A stretch of DNA of 19,694 nucleotides from an uncultured Prevotella sp. (GCA_900769275.1 CAAGGA010000039.1:1-19694), one strand, 5' to 3'; shown: positions 7,244-14,470, counted from the first letter of the stretch. A program made the numbers and translations. Notes: generated by a model from the letters alone, not told the origin.

Positions 7244-8755
7244 TTATATCAAGCCTGCCTTACCAAGGAATATCAGCACAAGATAGCCTACAGTCATTCC
7301 TATACCACCCATGATAAGTCCCACCTTCATCATCTGCTTCTGCTCTATCATTCCTGTAGCATGAGCAAGAGCATTAGGAGGCGTGGAAATAGGCAGCACC
7401 ATAGCAAGAGAAGCGGAAAGGGCAACACCTATAAGAAGCGGTGACACGCCGCCAAACGGAGCAAGAGTTTCCGTAGAAGCCGTTCCGATAACGGTAAGAA
7501 TAGGTATGAGGAGAGCAGCCGTCGCCGTGTTGGATATAAAATTGGAGAGAGCATAGCAAAGTATTCCCGAACCAATAAGCATGAGAATTGCCGGCCATGA
7601 GGCGAATGGAATAGTCTCAATAAGATGTGCAGCGAGATGAGTCTCCTGAAGAGCAAGACCGAGGGCAAAGCCGCCTGCCACCATCCAGAGCACAGACCAG
7701 TTGATTTCCTCGAGATCACGGCGAGTTATGATACCGCAGGCACAGAAGACACCGACAGGCAGGAGTCCGACAACATTGGAATTGACACCTGTCACCTTGT
7801 CGAGAACCCACAAGAGTATAGTCAAGACGAATGTCACATACACCACATAGGACTGCCATGTCTCCTTCTTCTCACCCTCAATCTTCAACTCAACAGCCTT
7901 CTGCGTAAAAGGAAAGAGGAACTTAAGCAGGAACCATCCTACGAAAAGCAGGAAGATAGCCAACGGGAACATCACCATCATCCACTCACCGAATCCAATG
8001 CCAAGATTGAGTCCCTCGACATCATTGAGAGCCTTCAGGGCAATAGCATTAGGCGGAGTGCCAATAGGAGTGCCAATACCACCGATATTTGCACCAATAG
8101 GTATGGCGAGAGCAAGACCGATACGCCCCTTTCCAGAATCAGGAAGCTGCTTCAGGACCGGGGTAAGAAAGGTGAGCATCATCGCAGCCGTTGCCGTATT
8201 CGACAGGAACATTGAAAAGATACCCGTAACGAGAAGGAAACCGAGAAGCACATTCTCCGACCTTGAACCAAAAGGCTTGAGCATCACCTTGGCGAGTTTC
8301 ACGTCAAGTCCCACCTTTGTCGCTGCAATAGCAAGGATGAAACCTCCGATAAACAGCATGATGATAGGGTCAGCATAGCAGCCCATCAGTTTCTTATAAC
8401 TTATCAAAGTGCCGAGAGTAGCCTCGTCATAGCCTTGTACGAAACAAAAGAGACTCGAATCCGAACACGTATATAAGAGTATCACGATGGTAAGAGTCGA
8501 TGTTGCCCATGACGGTATTCCCTCCGTCAGCCACATCAGCGACGCAAAAAGGAATATGGCTATTGTGCGTTGCTCCGTAAGCGTCAGGTCAGGAATGCCG
8601 AATGCTGATGACGGAAGACACCATACAATGAGACTGATTAACGTAACTGAAAGAATTTTAATCGTTTTACTCAGAACCGACTTCTGATGTTCCGGCAGTT
8701 TCTTCCTGTCATGATACCTGACAAGAAGACTATAACCATGAAAACTTTTAAACAT
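7244..8755 (-). CDS. DASS/SLC13 family sodium-coupled anion symporter
   Basis: An inner-membrane secondary transporter of 503 residues, of the divalent anion:sodium symporter family, which takes up dicarboxylates such as succinate, malate or fumarate, or in some members sulfate or citrate. Two inverted halves each carry the diagnostic SNT motif: FLSNTATAAMML (SNT 186-188) and ISNTATAALLIP (SNT 408-410). Each is paired with a loop, GTPIGTPPNAIA (228-239) and PISTPPNALAHATG (455-468). About 11 hydrophobic segments are visible. The first 30 residues are a charged cytoplasmic extension (KKLPEHQK). The start ATG at 8755 follows a good promoter about 80 bases upstream. It is a separate transcription unit from the carbonic anhydrase gene, from which a large hairpin separates it. 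Succinate is plausible because Bacteroidales exchange it, but the substrate is not readable from the sequence. Confidence 0.93.
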   Translation of the reverse strand: MFKSFHGYSLLVRYHDRKKLPEHQKSVLSKTIKILSVTLISLIVWCLPSSAFGIPDLTLTEQRTIAIFLFASLMWLTEGIPSWATSTLTIVILLYTCSDSSLFCFVQGYDEATLGTLISYKKLMGCYADPIIMLFIGGFILAIAATKVGLDVKLAKVMLKPFGSRSENVLLGFLLVTGIFSMFLSNTATAAMMLTFLTPVLKQLPDSGKGRIGLALAIPIGANIGGIGTPIGTPPNAIALKALNDVEGLNLGIGFGEWMMVMFPLAIFLLFVGWFLLKFLFPFTQKAVELKIEGEKKETWQSYVVYVTFVLTILLWVLDKVTGVNSNVVGLLPVGVFCACGIITRRDLEEINWSVLWMVAGGFALGLALQETHLAAHLIETIPFASWPAILMLIGSGILCYALSNFISNTATAALLIPILTVIGTASTETLAPFGGVSPLLIGVALSASLAMVLPISTPPNALAHATGMIEQKQMMKVGLIMGGIGMTVGYLVLIFLGKAGLI

Positions 8756-8832
8756 AACTATATTGGTATTTACTTAATTTATTTGCCTATTCTATGCTTG
8801 GAATAGATGTTCAGGTTACAAAAAATCGAGTG

Positions 8833-8865
8833 CAAAATTACTAAAAATTAAGCAAATACAACAAA
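8833..8865 (-). promoter_or_regulatory. promoter of the DASS transporter gene
   Basis: On the minus strand TTTG (8865-8862) and TAATTTTG (8840-8833) are 21 bases apart. The -7 box continues GCACTCG, the same extension as at the glnK promoter. The leader is about 70 bases. Confidence 0.75.
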
Positions 8866-8905
8866 GTAACGTTCAAAATATGTGTAATTTCTACAAAATT
8901 GCGAA

Positions 8906-9042
8906 ACCGAGATTACATTAGGTTATACGGTTTTGGGGTTATGCGGTTTTACGGTTTTACGGAAAATACAGGCAGCCTCTTCAAATCTCCGTATAACCGT
9001 AAAACCGCATAACCCCAAAACCGTTCCTCGTTAAATCTCGGT
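8906..9042. repeat. 137-bp two-stage inverted repeat between the carbonic anhydrase and DASS genes
   Basis: The inner arms are 37 bases each (8927-8963 and 8988-9024) with one mismatch and a 24-base loop. Outer 9-base arms ACCGAGATT (8906-8914) and AATCTCGGT (9034-9042) are also exact complements, set off by 12 and 9 unpaired bases. The left arm is built from 16-base subrepeats of the form GGTTATRCGGTTTT (8921-8936 and 8937-8952, then a partial copy). The right outer arm is part of the carbonic anhydrase coding end, covering its last three codons, just before the stop. As RNA it would form a very strong hairpin at the 3' end of that transcript. The GGTTTTACGG-type subrepeats resemble interspersed repeats I associate with Bacteroidales genomes, so this may be a small non-coding mobile repeat rather than a simple terminator. 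There is no T tract directly after either arm. Confidence 0.85.
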
Positions 9043-9546
9043 GTCCCTGAGATATTCCTTTGAATATTCCACGTAATGCGCAGCAAAACTCTCAGCCTGA
9101 TTTGGCTTCGTCTTCTTGATGAACTTTGCAGGCACACCGCCCCATATCTCATGAGAACCTATCTTAGTACCAGAAAGGACAAGAGCTCCGGCAGCGACCA
9201 CGGCACCCTCGCCTACTTCTGCACCGTCAAGAACCGTACTTCCCATACCGACAAGACACCCTTTCCGTAAGGTGCAGGCATGCACAGTGGCATTATGTCC
9301 TATCGTAACATCGTCCTCCATCACCGTAGGACCAGTAGTATTAGTGACATGTACCACAGCACCATCCTGCACATTGCAGCGGTTTCCCATGGCAATGGGG
9401 GCTACATCTCCGCGCACCACGGCATTAAACCACACGGAGCATTCATCTCCCATCGTGACATCACCTACCACAGCAGCATTTTCGCTGAAGTAACAATCTT
9501 TCCCCCACTTAGGGGAAACACCTTTATATGATTTTATTATCGCCAT
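9031..9546 (-). CDS. gamma-class carbonic anhydrase family protein
   Basis: A left-handed beta-helix protein of 171 residues built from hexapeptide repeats (for example VVGDVTMGDECSVWFNAVVRGD and VTIGHNATVHACTL). Family metal ligands are present: H66, H84 and H89, the last two spaced by five as in the archaeal Cam enzyme. R45 and D47 (VVRGD), which stabilise the trimer, and Q60-D61 are also kept. Members (YrdA, PaaY and relatives) may hydrate CO2, but many lack the acidic proton-shuttle loop of Cam, as this one appears to, and are thought to have other or weak activity. The start ATG at 9546 lies 90 bases downstream of luxS on the same strand with no recognisable promoter between, so co-transcription is likely. 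The last codons form part of a large inverted repeat. Confidence 0.92.
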   Translation of the reverse strand: MAIIKSYKGVSPKWGKDCYFSENAAVVGDVTMGDECSVWFNAVVRGDVAPIAMGNRCNVQDGAVVHVTNTTGPTVMEDDVTIGHNATVHACTLRKGCLVGMGSTVLDGAEVGEGAVVAAGALVLSGTKIGSHEIWGGVPAKFIKKTKPNQAESFAAHYVEYSKEYLRDTEI

Positions 9547-9636
9547 TTTTTTACTATTGAGTGCTCACGAACCAATCATCCGCAAAAAACACATTCATAT
9601 CAAGAATAAAAATAAATCCCAAACGAAATACCCGCT

Positions 9637-10152
9637 TCAAGCATCAAAGAAGCGAAGTCCGTTGACATCCTCAGGCCTTTCCACTCCAGGATATTCACAG
9701 CAGAAATGACGTGTCAGTCTCTCTACATATCTTTTAGCCTCATACTTTGCCATGGGAAGGTCGTGCATGAGACAGTTCCCACAAGTGGCTGGAGTCGTTC
9801 CAGGCACCTCATCCGTATAATCAATGACATACTGGAAAGCCTCAATCATCAACCTGCGAATCTCCTCACACGCATACGAACCCTTTATTATAAGGTAATT
9901 ACCCGTAAGACATCCCATAGGCCCCCAATAAATGATATTTTCTTTCCATCCCTCGCGGTTTCTGAGAAACGTGGCGACAAGATGCTCGATAGTATGTATT
10001 GCCGCCGGATTAAGGCAAGGCTCGTGGTTTGGTGCAGTCATGCGGATGTCGTATGTAGTCACCGGCACTCCTCCCACCACATCCTGCCGAGATATGTAGA
10101 TGCCCGGCTGCAAGTCAGTGTGGTCCACTGCGAAACTTGGTATCAAGTCCAT
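9637..10152 (-). CDS. luxS: S-ribosylhomocysteine lyase (LuxS)
   Basis: Cleaves S-ribosylhomocysteine to homocysteine and 4,5-dihydroxy-2,3-pentanedione, the precursor of AI-2, as a cytoplasmic metal-dependent homodimer. The 171 residues carry the full active site: DIRM with R37, HTIEHL with metal ligands H53 and H57 and catalytic E56, GPMGCLTGNYL with catalytic C81, and the third metal ligand C124 in PATCGNCLMHDL. The residue after C81 is Leu, where other LuxS proteins have Arg or Gln, a tolerated position. Extra cysteines at 127, 151 and 152 are not part of the known active site. Length is slightly above the 155-160 residues common elsewhere. It has its own promoter and is followed by the carbonic anhydrase gene. 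No pfs/mtn gene is in the window. Confidence 0.97.
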   Translation of the reverse strand: MDLIPSFAVDHTDLQPGIYISRQDVVGGVPVTTYDIRMTAPNHEPCLNPAAIHTIEHLVATFLRNREGWKENIIYWGPMGCLTGNYLIIKGSYACEEIRRLMIEAFQYVIDYTDEVPGTTPATCGNCLMHDLPMAKYEAKRYVERLTRHFCCEYPGVERPEDVNGLRFFDA

Positions 10153-10186
10153 ATTACGAATTATTGACAGATTATTATTATTTCTG

Positions 10187-10217
10187 CAAACTTACTACAT
10201 TTCCCTGATTTATCCAA
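10187..10217 (-). promoter_or_regulatory. promoter of luxS
   Basis: On the minus strand TTG (10217-10215) and TAAGTTTG (10194-10187) are spaced by 20 bases, matching the Bacteroidetes consensus. The leader to the ATG at 10152 is short, about 30 bases. Confidence 0.75.
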
Positions 10218-10299
10218 GAAAAAGAAAGAAAATAGTTAGGCTACCGTAAGTTTTGGTTAAATAATATTAAATTTTACATTATACAATCCATTTCCCCTT

Positions 10300-10328
10300 T
10301 TGTATATGGGAAAATATGAGTACCTTTG
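10300..10328 (+). promoter_or_regulatory. promoter of the rplM-rpsI-rpsB-tsf operon
   Basis: TTG at 10300-10302 and TACCTTTG at 10321-10328, spaced by 18 bases, fit the Bacteroidetes consensus. It shares the 317-base luxS-rplM gap with the divergent luxS promoter. The remainder of the gap is AT-rich spacer (10218-10299) and the rplM leader (10335-10469). Confidence 0.75.
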
Positions 10329-10334
10329 CGCACC

Positions 10335-10469
10335 GATTATTATGGGGTGTACTTAGAACCCTGCAAACGATGGTGTTAATAGTCAAGTGTTTGGCCGCAC
10401 TTACGGTTAGTGAATCCACGTTTGAAAACAATGTTTTTTAGTAGTATTTTAAAGATTTATTAAAGTTAA
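10335..10469 (+). promoter_or_regulatory. rplM 5' leader, candidate ribosomal-protein autoregulatory element
   Basis: About 135 transcribed bases precede the rplM ATG, unusually long for this window. Less AT-rich than its flanks, it can form short helices: GGGGT/ACCCT (10344-10348 with 10358-10362), AAGTG/CACTT around a TTTGGCCG loop (10385-10402), and AAAAC/GTTTT just before a T-rich stretch near 10436. Leaders of ribosomal operons commonly bind one of their own products. I cannot assign this to a named RNA family by eye. Confidence 0.4.
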
Positions 10470-10931
10470 ATGAACACTTTAAGTTACAAGACAGTCTCTC
10501 TAAACAAGGAGACTGCAAAAAAAGAGTGGGTTGTAATCGACTGCACTGATCAGGTTGTGGGTCGTCTCTGCTCTAAGGTGGCTAAGATACTTCGCGGTAA
10601 GTATAAGCCGACATTCACTCCGCATGCAGACTGCGGTGATAACGTTATACTCATCAATGCCGCAAAAGTGGTATTCACAGGCAAGAAAGAGACAGACAAG
10701 GTTTACACCCGCTATACAGGCTATCCTGGCGGTCAGCGTTTCAACACTCCTGCAGAGCTCCGCACAAAGAGCAATGGTATCGACAAGATGCTCCGTCATG
10801 CAGTAAAGGGTATGCTTCCGAAAGGTCCTCTCGGACGTAGCCTCATGAACAATCTCTATATTTACGAAGGCACAGAACACAAGCAGCAGGCTCAGCAGCC
10901 TAAGGCAATCGATATCAATCTGTACAAGTAA
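10470..10931 (+). CDS. rplM: 50S ribosomal protein L13
   Basis: Early-assembling large-subunit protein uL13, 153 residues, within the usual range. The conserved core WVVIDCTDQVVGRLCSKVAKILRGKYKP (about 20-47) and CGDNVILINAAKV are present, followed by the RHAVKGMLPKGPLGR segment. It starts at the ATG at 10470 after an A-rich TTTATTAAAGTTAA, with no Shine-Dalgarno. It is the first gene of the operon, 18 bases before the rpsI ATG, the rplM-rpsI pairing found in most bacteria. Confidence 0.99.
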   Translation: MNTLSYKTVSLNKETAKKEWVVIDCTDQVVGRLCSKVAKILRGKYKPTFTPHADCGDNVILINAAKVVFTGKKETDKVYTRYTGYPGGQRFNTPAELRTKSNGIDKMLRHAVKGMLPKGPLGRSLMNNLYIYEGTEHKQQAQQPKAIDINLYK

Positions 10932-10949
10932 TTGAAAGGAAAACAGAAA

Positions 10950-11339
10950 ATGGCAGAATTAATTAACGCAATCGGTCGCCGTAAGAGCGCAATAGCCCGC
11001 GTATATCTGACAGAGGGCACCGGCAAGATAACAATCAACAAGAAGGATATCACTGAGTACTTCCCATCAGCAATACTCCAGTACGTGGTAAAACAGCCTC
11101 TCCAGCTCCTCGAAGCTGCCGAGAAATATGACATCAAGGCCAATCTTGACGGTGGCGGTTTCACTGGTCAGAGTCAGGCTCTCCGTTTGGCTATTGCACG
11201 CGCACTCGTAAAGATTGATGCTGAGGACAAGAAGAATCTCAAAGACCATGGATTCCTCACACGTGACTCTCGCGAGGTAGAACGTAAGAAACCAGGTCGT
11301 CCAAAGGCACGCCGTCGCTTCCAGTTCTCTAAGCGTTAA
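10950..11339 (+). CDS. rpsI: 30S ribosomal protein S9
   Basis: Small-subunit protein uS9, 129 residues, beginning MAELINAIGRRKSAIARVYL with the family's GRRKxAxARV motif, and ending in the basic tail RRRFQFSKR whose SKR end reaches the P-site tRNA in known ribosomes. The ATG at 10950 is chosen because the family starts just before INAIGRRK. An in-frame TTG at 10932 would add only MKGKQK. It is translationally close to rplM and followed by 224 bases of structured leader before rpsB. Confidence 0.99.
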   Translation: MAELINAIGRRKSAIARVYLTEGTGKITINKKDITEYFPSAILQYVVKQPLQLLEAAEKYDIKANLDGGGFTGQSQALRLAIARALVKIDAEDKKNLKDHGFLTRDSREVERKKPGRPKARRRFQFSKR

Positions 11340-11352
11340 TCGCAAAGAGCAT

Positions 11353-11462
11353 GGAGAATTCTCCGGTTTTATACATTATATATATATTTATAATACAGCA
11401 AAACCGGAATGTTTAGCATCTAAACCTTTGGGACTCGCATCATAGACGTGGCTACCCAAAGG
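11353..11462 (+). promoter_or_regulatory. paired hairpins in the rpsB leader, candidate S2 autoregulatory RNA
   Basis: Three symmetric elements lie between rpsI and rpsB. A perfect 12-base palindrome GGAGAATTCTCC spans 11353-11364. A hairpin with arms TCCGGTTTT and AAAACCGGA (11362-11370 with 11400-11408) encloses an AU-rich apical region, and its 5' arm overlaps the palindrome, so the two are mutually exclusive. A second hairpin, CCTTTGGG/CCCAAAGG (11425-11432 with 11455-11462), has a 22-base loop. No T tract follows, which argues against termination and for an RNA control element. About 100 further bases, AC-rich, lead to the rpsB start. Confidence 0.5.
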
Positions 11463-11563
11463 CTGATTCTAACATCAACAATAGAATTAAAAAGAAAGTA
11501 AACAACACTGTGCTGTCCCGAAACAAACGGATTGCACACAAAACAAACAACAGAAAAAAGACA

Positions 11564-12412
11564 ATGTCAAGAACAAATTTTGACCAGTTACTGCAGGCAG
11601 GCTGTCATTTCGGCCACCTCCGTCGCAAGTGGAATCCCGCTATGGCTCCCTACATATTCATGGAACGCAACGGTATCCACATCATTGACCTCCATAAGAC
11701 AGTCGCAAAGATTGACGAGGCTGCAGAGGCTCTGAAGAACATCGCAAAGTCAGGAAAGAAAATCCTGTTCGTCTCTACTAAAAAACAGGCTAAGGACGTA
11801 ATTGCCGAGAAGGCAACAAGCGTAAATATGCCTTACATCAACGAGCGCTGGGCTGGTGGTATGCTCACCAACTTCCAGACTATCCGTAAGGCTATCAAGA
11901 AAATGGCGAACATCGACAAACTGATGAACGACGGCACATTCAGCAATCTCTCCAAGCGCGAACTCCTGCAGATTACACGTCAGCGTGCAAAACTTGAGAA
12001 GAACCTCGGTTCAATCTCTGACCTGACACGTCTTCCTTCTGCCCTGTTCGTTGTTGACATCTGCAAGGAACATATCGCCATCAAGGAGGCTCAGCGTCTC
12101 GGTATCCCCGTTTTCGGCATTGTAGATACCAACGCAAATCCCAACGATGTAGATTTCGTAATCCCTGCCAACGACGACGCAAAGGATTCAATTGACGTAA
12201 TCCTCTCAGCCTGCTGCGCTGCCATAGCAGAAGGTCTGCAGGAGCGCAAGGTAGAAAAGGCTGACGAGAAGGCTGCCAGTGAGCAGGCAGAAGAGGCTGC
12301 AGAAGGCAAGAAGCGTTCACGTGCACGCAAATCAGAGGCTCCCACAGCAGAAGCTACAGTTGCAGAAACACCTGCCGAGACTGCTGAAGCTACTGAGACA
12401 ACAGCTGAGTAA
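11564..12412 (+). CDS. rpsB: 30S ribosomal protein S2, with C-terminal Ala/Glu/Lys-rich extension
   Basis: Small-subunit protein uS2, 282 residues from the ATG at 11564. That start is chosen because the family begins near FDQLLQAGCHFGHLRRKWNPAM, while the open frame upstream (from 11510) adds an unrelated basic stretch. Conserved blocks include YIFMERNGIHIIDL, VSTKKQAKDVI, INERWAGGMLTNFQTI, LPSALFVVDICKEHIAIKEAQRLGIPVFGIVDTNANPN and VIPANDDA. The globular core ends near residue 228. About 53 residues of low-complexity sequence follow, mixing basic (KKRSRARKSE) and Ala/Glu/Thr-rich runs. This tail is probably disordered. It is followed by tsf in the near-universal rpsB-tsf order. Confidence 0.98.
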   Translation: MSRTNFDQLLQAGCHFGHLRRKWNPAMAPYIFMERNGIHIIDLHKTVAKIDEAAEALKNIAKSGKKILFVSTKKQAKDVIAEKATSVNMPYINERWAGGMLTNFQTIRKAIKKMANIDKLMNDGTFSNLSKRELLQITRQRAKLEKNLGSISDLTRLPSALFVVDICKEHIAIKEAQRLGIPVFGIVDTNANPNDVDFVIPANDDAKDSIDVILSACCAAIAEGLQERKVEKADEKAASEQAEEAAEGKKRSRARKSEAPTAEATVAETPAETAEATETTAE

Positions 12413-12465
12413 TCACACTCATGCAAGGTCATTATCACAACAAATCATAACAAGCAACGAAAATG

Positions 12466-12525
12466 AAGAGTTAAGATACCAAAGGATTTAGCGTAATCCC
12501 ATGATGTTTTAACTCTTTGTTTTTA
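12466..12525 (+). terminator. nested hairpin with T tract between rpsB and tsf (attenuator-like)
   Basis: An outer stem AAGAGTTAA/TTAACTCTT (12466-12474 with 12509-12517, 9 bp perfect) encloses a smaller hairpin GGATT/AATCC (12484-12488 with 12495-12499), and the right arm runs into TGTTTTTA. It lies 54 bases past the rpsB stop and about 95 before the tsf ATG. It could be a partial terminator setting the rpsB:tsf ratio. The AU-rich stem is weaker than the terminator after tsf, so some readthrough is expected, and I see no clear promoter for tsf after it. Confidence 0.6.
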
Positions 12526-12619
12526 GCAACACATTAACCCCTGTTGCCATATTATCCTGCACGACCGACAGACTGTCAGAAGCAGAATATGCGCAACTAT
12601 AAAATTACCGACAAAGACT

Positions 12620-13612
12620 ATGGCTATTTCAATGGATGCCATCAAGAAGCTCCGTGCAATGACAGGTGCCGGACTTGCTGATGTAAAGAAGGCTCTCACA
12701 GAGGCTGAGGGCGATATGGACAAGGCAAAGGAGATTCTCCGCCAGAGAGGTCAGGCTATCGCAGCAAAGCGTGCTGACCGCGAAACTTCAAATGGTTGCG
12801 TTCTTGCAAAGGTTGCTGATGGCTTCGCTGCTATCATCGCTCTCAAATGTGAGACAGACTTCGTAGCAAACAACGCTGACTATATCAAGCTGACGCAGGA
12901 AATCCTTGACGCTGCCGTGGCTGCAAAGGCTGCTGACCTCGACGCAGTAAAAGCCCTGATTCTTTCCAATGGTCTCACCGTAGAGGCTTCCGTAACAGAG
13001 CGTTCCGGTGTGACAGGCGAGAAGATGGAACTTGACGGCTACCTCACTATCACCGGAGACAACATTGAGGCTTACAACCACATGAACCGTAACGGTCTAT
13101 GCACACTCGTACAGACCAACAAGCCAGCTGCTGAGCAGGCTCATGCCATCTGTATGCAGGTGGCTGCCATGAAGCCTGTCGCCCTTGACGAGAAATCTGT
13201 AGATCCTAAGATTGTAGAAGAGGAGTACAACGTTGCAGTAGAAAAGTCAAAGCAGGAGCAGGTACAGAAAGCCGTAGAAAACGCTCTCAAGAAAGCGGGC
13301 ATCAATCCTGCACACGTTGATTCCGAGGATCACATGGAGTCAAATATGGCAAAGGGATGGATTACTGCAGAGGACGTAGCAAAGGCAAAGGAAATCATCG
13401 CAGCCACATCAGCCGAGAAAGCTGCAAGCCTCAACATGACAATGATTGAGAACATTGCCAAAGGTCGCGTCAACAAGTTCTACAAGGAGTCCTGCCTCCT
13501 CAATCAGGAGTTCATTCAGGATTCCAAGATGACCGTTAAGCAGTATCTCCAGTCTGCTGACAAGGAACTTACTGTCGTTGATTTCAAGCGTTTCACTCTT
13601 GTTGCCGACTAA
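12620..13612 (+). CDS. tsf: translation elongation factor Ts
   Basis: Nucleotide exchange factor that releases GDP from EF-Tu. The 330 residues begin with the UBA-like domain, ISMDAIKKLRAMTGAGLADV and KKALTEAEGDMDKAKEILRQRG (about 3-44). The EF-Tu contact segment CETDFVANN (E78-T79-D80-F81-V82) follows, then the two core subdomains including ILDAAVAA and MQVAAMKPVAL, and a C-terminal module with KESCLLNQEFIQDSKMTVKQYL. The length suits Bacteroidetes EF-Ts, longer than the roughly 280 residues of E. coli. It is the last gene of the operon and is followed 31 bases later by a strong terminator. Confidence 0.98.
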   Translation: MAISMDAIKKLRAMTGAGLADVKKALTEAEGDMDKAKEILRQRGQAIAAKRADRETSNGCVLAKVADGFAAIIALKCETDFVANNADYIKLTQEILDAAVAAKAADLDAVKALILSNGLTVEASVTERSGVTGEKMELDGYLTITGDNIEAYNHMNRNGLCTLVQTNKPAAEQAHAICMQVAAMKPVALDEKSVDPKIVEEEYNVAVEKSKQEQVQKAVENALKKAGINPAHVDSEDHMESNMAKGWITAEDVAKAKEIIAATSAEKAASLNMTMIENIAKGRVNKFYKESCLLNQEFIQDSKMTVKQYLQSADKELTVVDFKRFTLVAD

Positions 13613-13643
13613 GCGTCTTCATAACTTTTAAAAGAACATACTT

Positions 13644-13683
13644 GAGCGTCAGTGCCCGCAAGGCGCTGACGCTCTTTCTTTTT
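13644..13683 (+). terminator. Rho-independent terminator after tsf
   Basis: A 13-bp stem (13644-13656 with 13662-13674, one G-U wobble) and CGCAA loop are followed by TTTCTTTTT (13675-13683). It ends the ribosomal operon. Confidence 0.93.
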
Positions 13684-13712
13684 GCCTAACTGGAATCATA
13701 AAGCAGAAGTTG

Positions 13713-13744
13713 GTGTCAGAGGATGAGGACACACGTCCTGACAC
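13713..13744 (+). other. hairpin upstream of the FAH gene
   Basis: GTGTCA/TGACAC (13713-13718 with 13739-13744) encloses a second stem GGAC/GTCC (13727-13730 with 13735-13738) around an ACAC loop. It lies 70 bases before the FAH start, with no T tract. No TAnnTTTG box is visible between the tsf terminator and the FAH gene, so the promoter of the FAH-porU-porV unit is not identified. Confidence 0.35.
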
Positions 13745-13814
13745 ACAACAAGCAAGGACAATATGCACAAAGAAAAAGAGCAAGGTATAGGATGACGATA
13801 AAGAATTGACTACT

Positions 13815-14456
13815 ATGAAGATATTTGCCGTGGGCATGAACTACCCACAACACAATAAAGAAATAAAAACAGCGTTATTACAACAGTCCGCAAGCGACTC
13901 TGCGGAAGATAGGGAACCGATAATATTCACCAAGGCTGACTCTGCCTTACTAAAAGACCACAAGCCTTTCTTTATCCCGGACTTCATGGGAAGGGTGGAT
14001 TACGAAACTGAGATTGTGGTGCGTATCAGCCGACTTGGCAAGTCAATCCCCGAGCGTTTTGCCCACCGTTACTATGATGCCGTCACCGTAGGCATAGACT
14101 TTACTGCCCGTGACCTGCAGAAGAAACTTCGCGAGGAATCGCTGCCGTGGGAAATAAGCAAAGGATTCGACGGCTCTGCCGTTATCGGGGAATGGATAGA
14201 GAAAGACAGATTTCTCAATATTCAGAACCTCCGTTTCTCGCTTGACATCAACGGCAATACGGTACAGCGGGGCAATACGGCAGAGATGATATATACTATC
14301 GACCGACTAATCAGCTACATAAGCCAGTATTTCACAATCAAGACCGGTGACATTCTCTATACAGGCACTCCCGCTGGTGTCGGACCAGTAAACATAAATG
14401 ACCATCTTGAAGGTTTTCTTGAAGGACAGAAAGTTCTGGAATTCAACTGCAAATAA
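13815..14456 (+). CDS. fumarylacetoacetate hydrolase (FAH) family protein
   Basis: A cytoplasmic metal-dependent hydrolase or decarboxylase of the FAH superfamily, whose short members (FAHD1, YcgM type) act on acylpyruvates, oxaloacetate or related 2-oxo acids. The 213 residues contain the metal-binding acids E64 and E66 (DYETEIVV) and D95 (GIDFTARDLQ), the active-site lysine K116 (SKGFDGSAVIGEW), and the glycine-rich loop YTGTPAGVGPV (182-192). The ATG at 13815 gives MKIFAVGMNYPQHNKE, the family's normal start; a TTG nine bases upstream is less likely. It is 14 bases from porU and looks co-transcribed. The FAH-porU-porV order also occurs, to my recollection, in Porphyromonas gingivalis (PG0025-PG0027). 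A link to secretion is not otherwise supported, and the substrate is unknown. Confidence 0.92.
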   Translation: MKIFAVGMNYPQHNKEIKTALLQQSASDSAEDREPIIFTKADSALLKDHKPFFIPDFMGRVDYETEIVVRISRLGKSIPERFAHRYYDAVTVGIDFTARDLQKKLREESLPWEISKGFDGSAVIGEWIEKDRFLNIQNLRFSLDINGNTVQRGNTAEMIYTIDRLISYISQYFTIKTGDILYTGTPAGVGPVNINDHLEGFLEGQKVLEFNCK

Positions 14457-14470
14457 CATAACAGTACCCA

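Noticed and set aside
8949..9152. A 67-codon minus-strand frame across the inverted repeat
   Set aside because: It overlaps the carbonic anhydrase in another frame, and its end simply translates the repeat arms.
11423..11430. AACCTTTG as an rpsB promoter
   Set aside because: It lacks the T of the TAnnTTTG box, has no -33 TTG, and lies within an arm of a hairpin.
11510..11563. An upstream start for rpsB
   Set aside because: The 18 added residues are not part of S2 and derive from the AC-rich leader.
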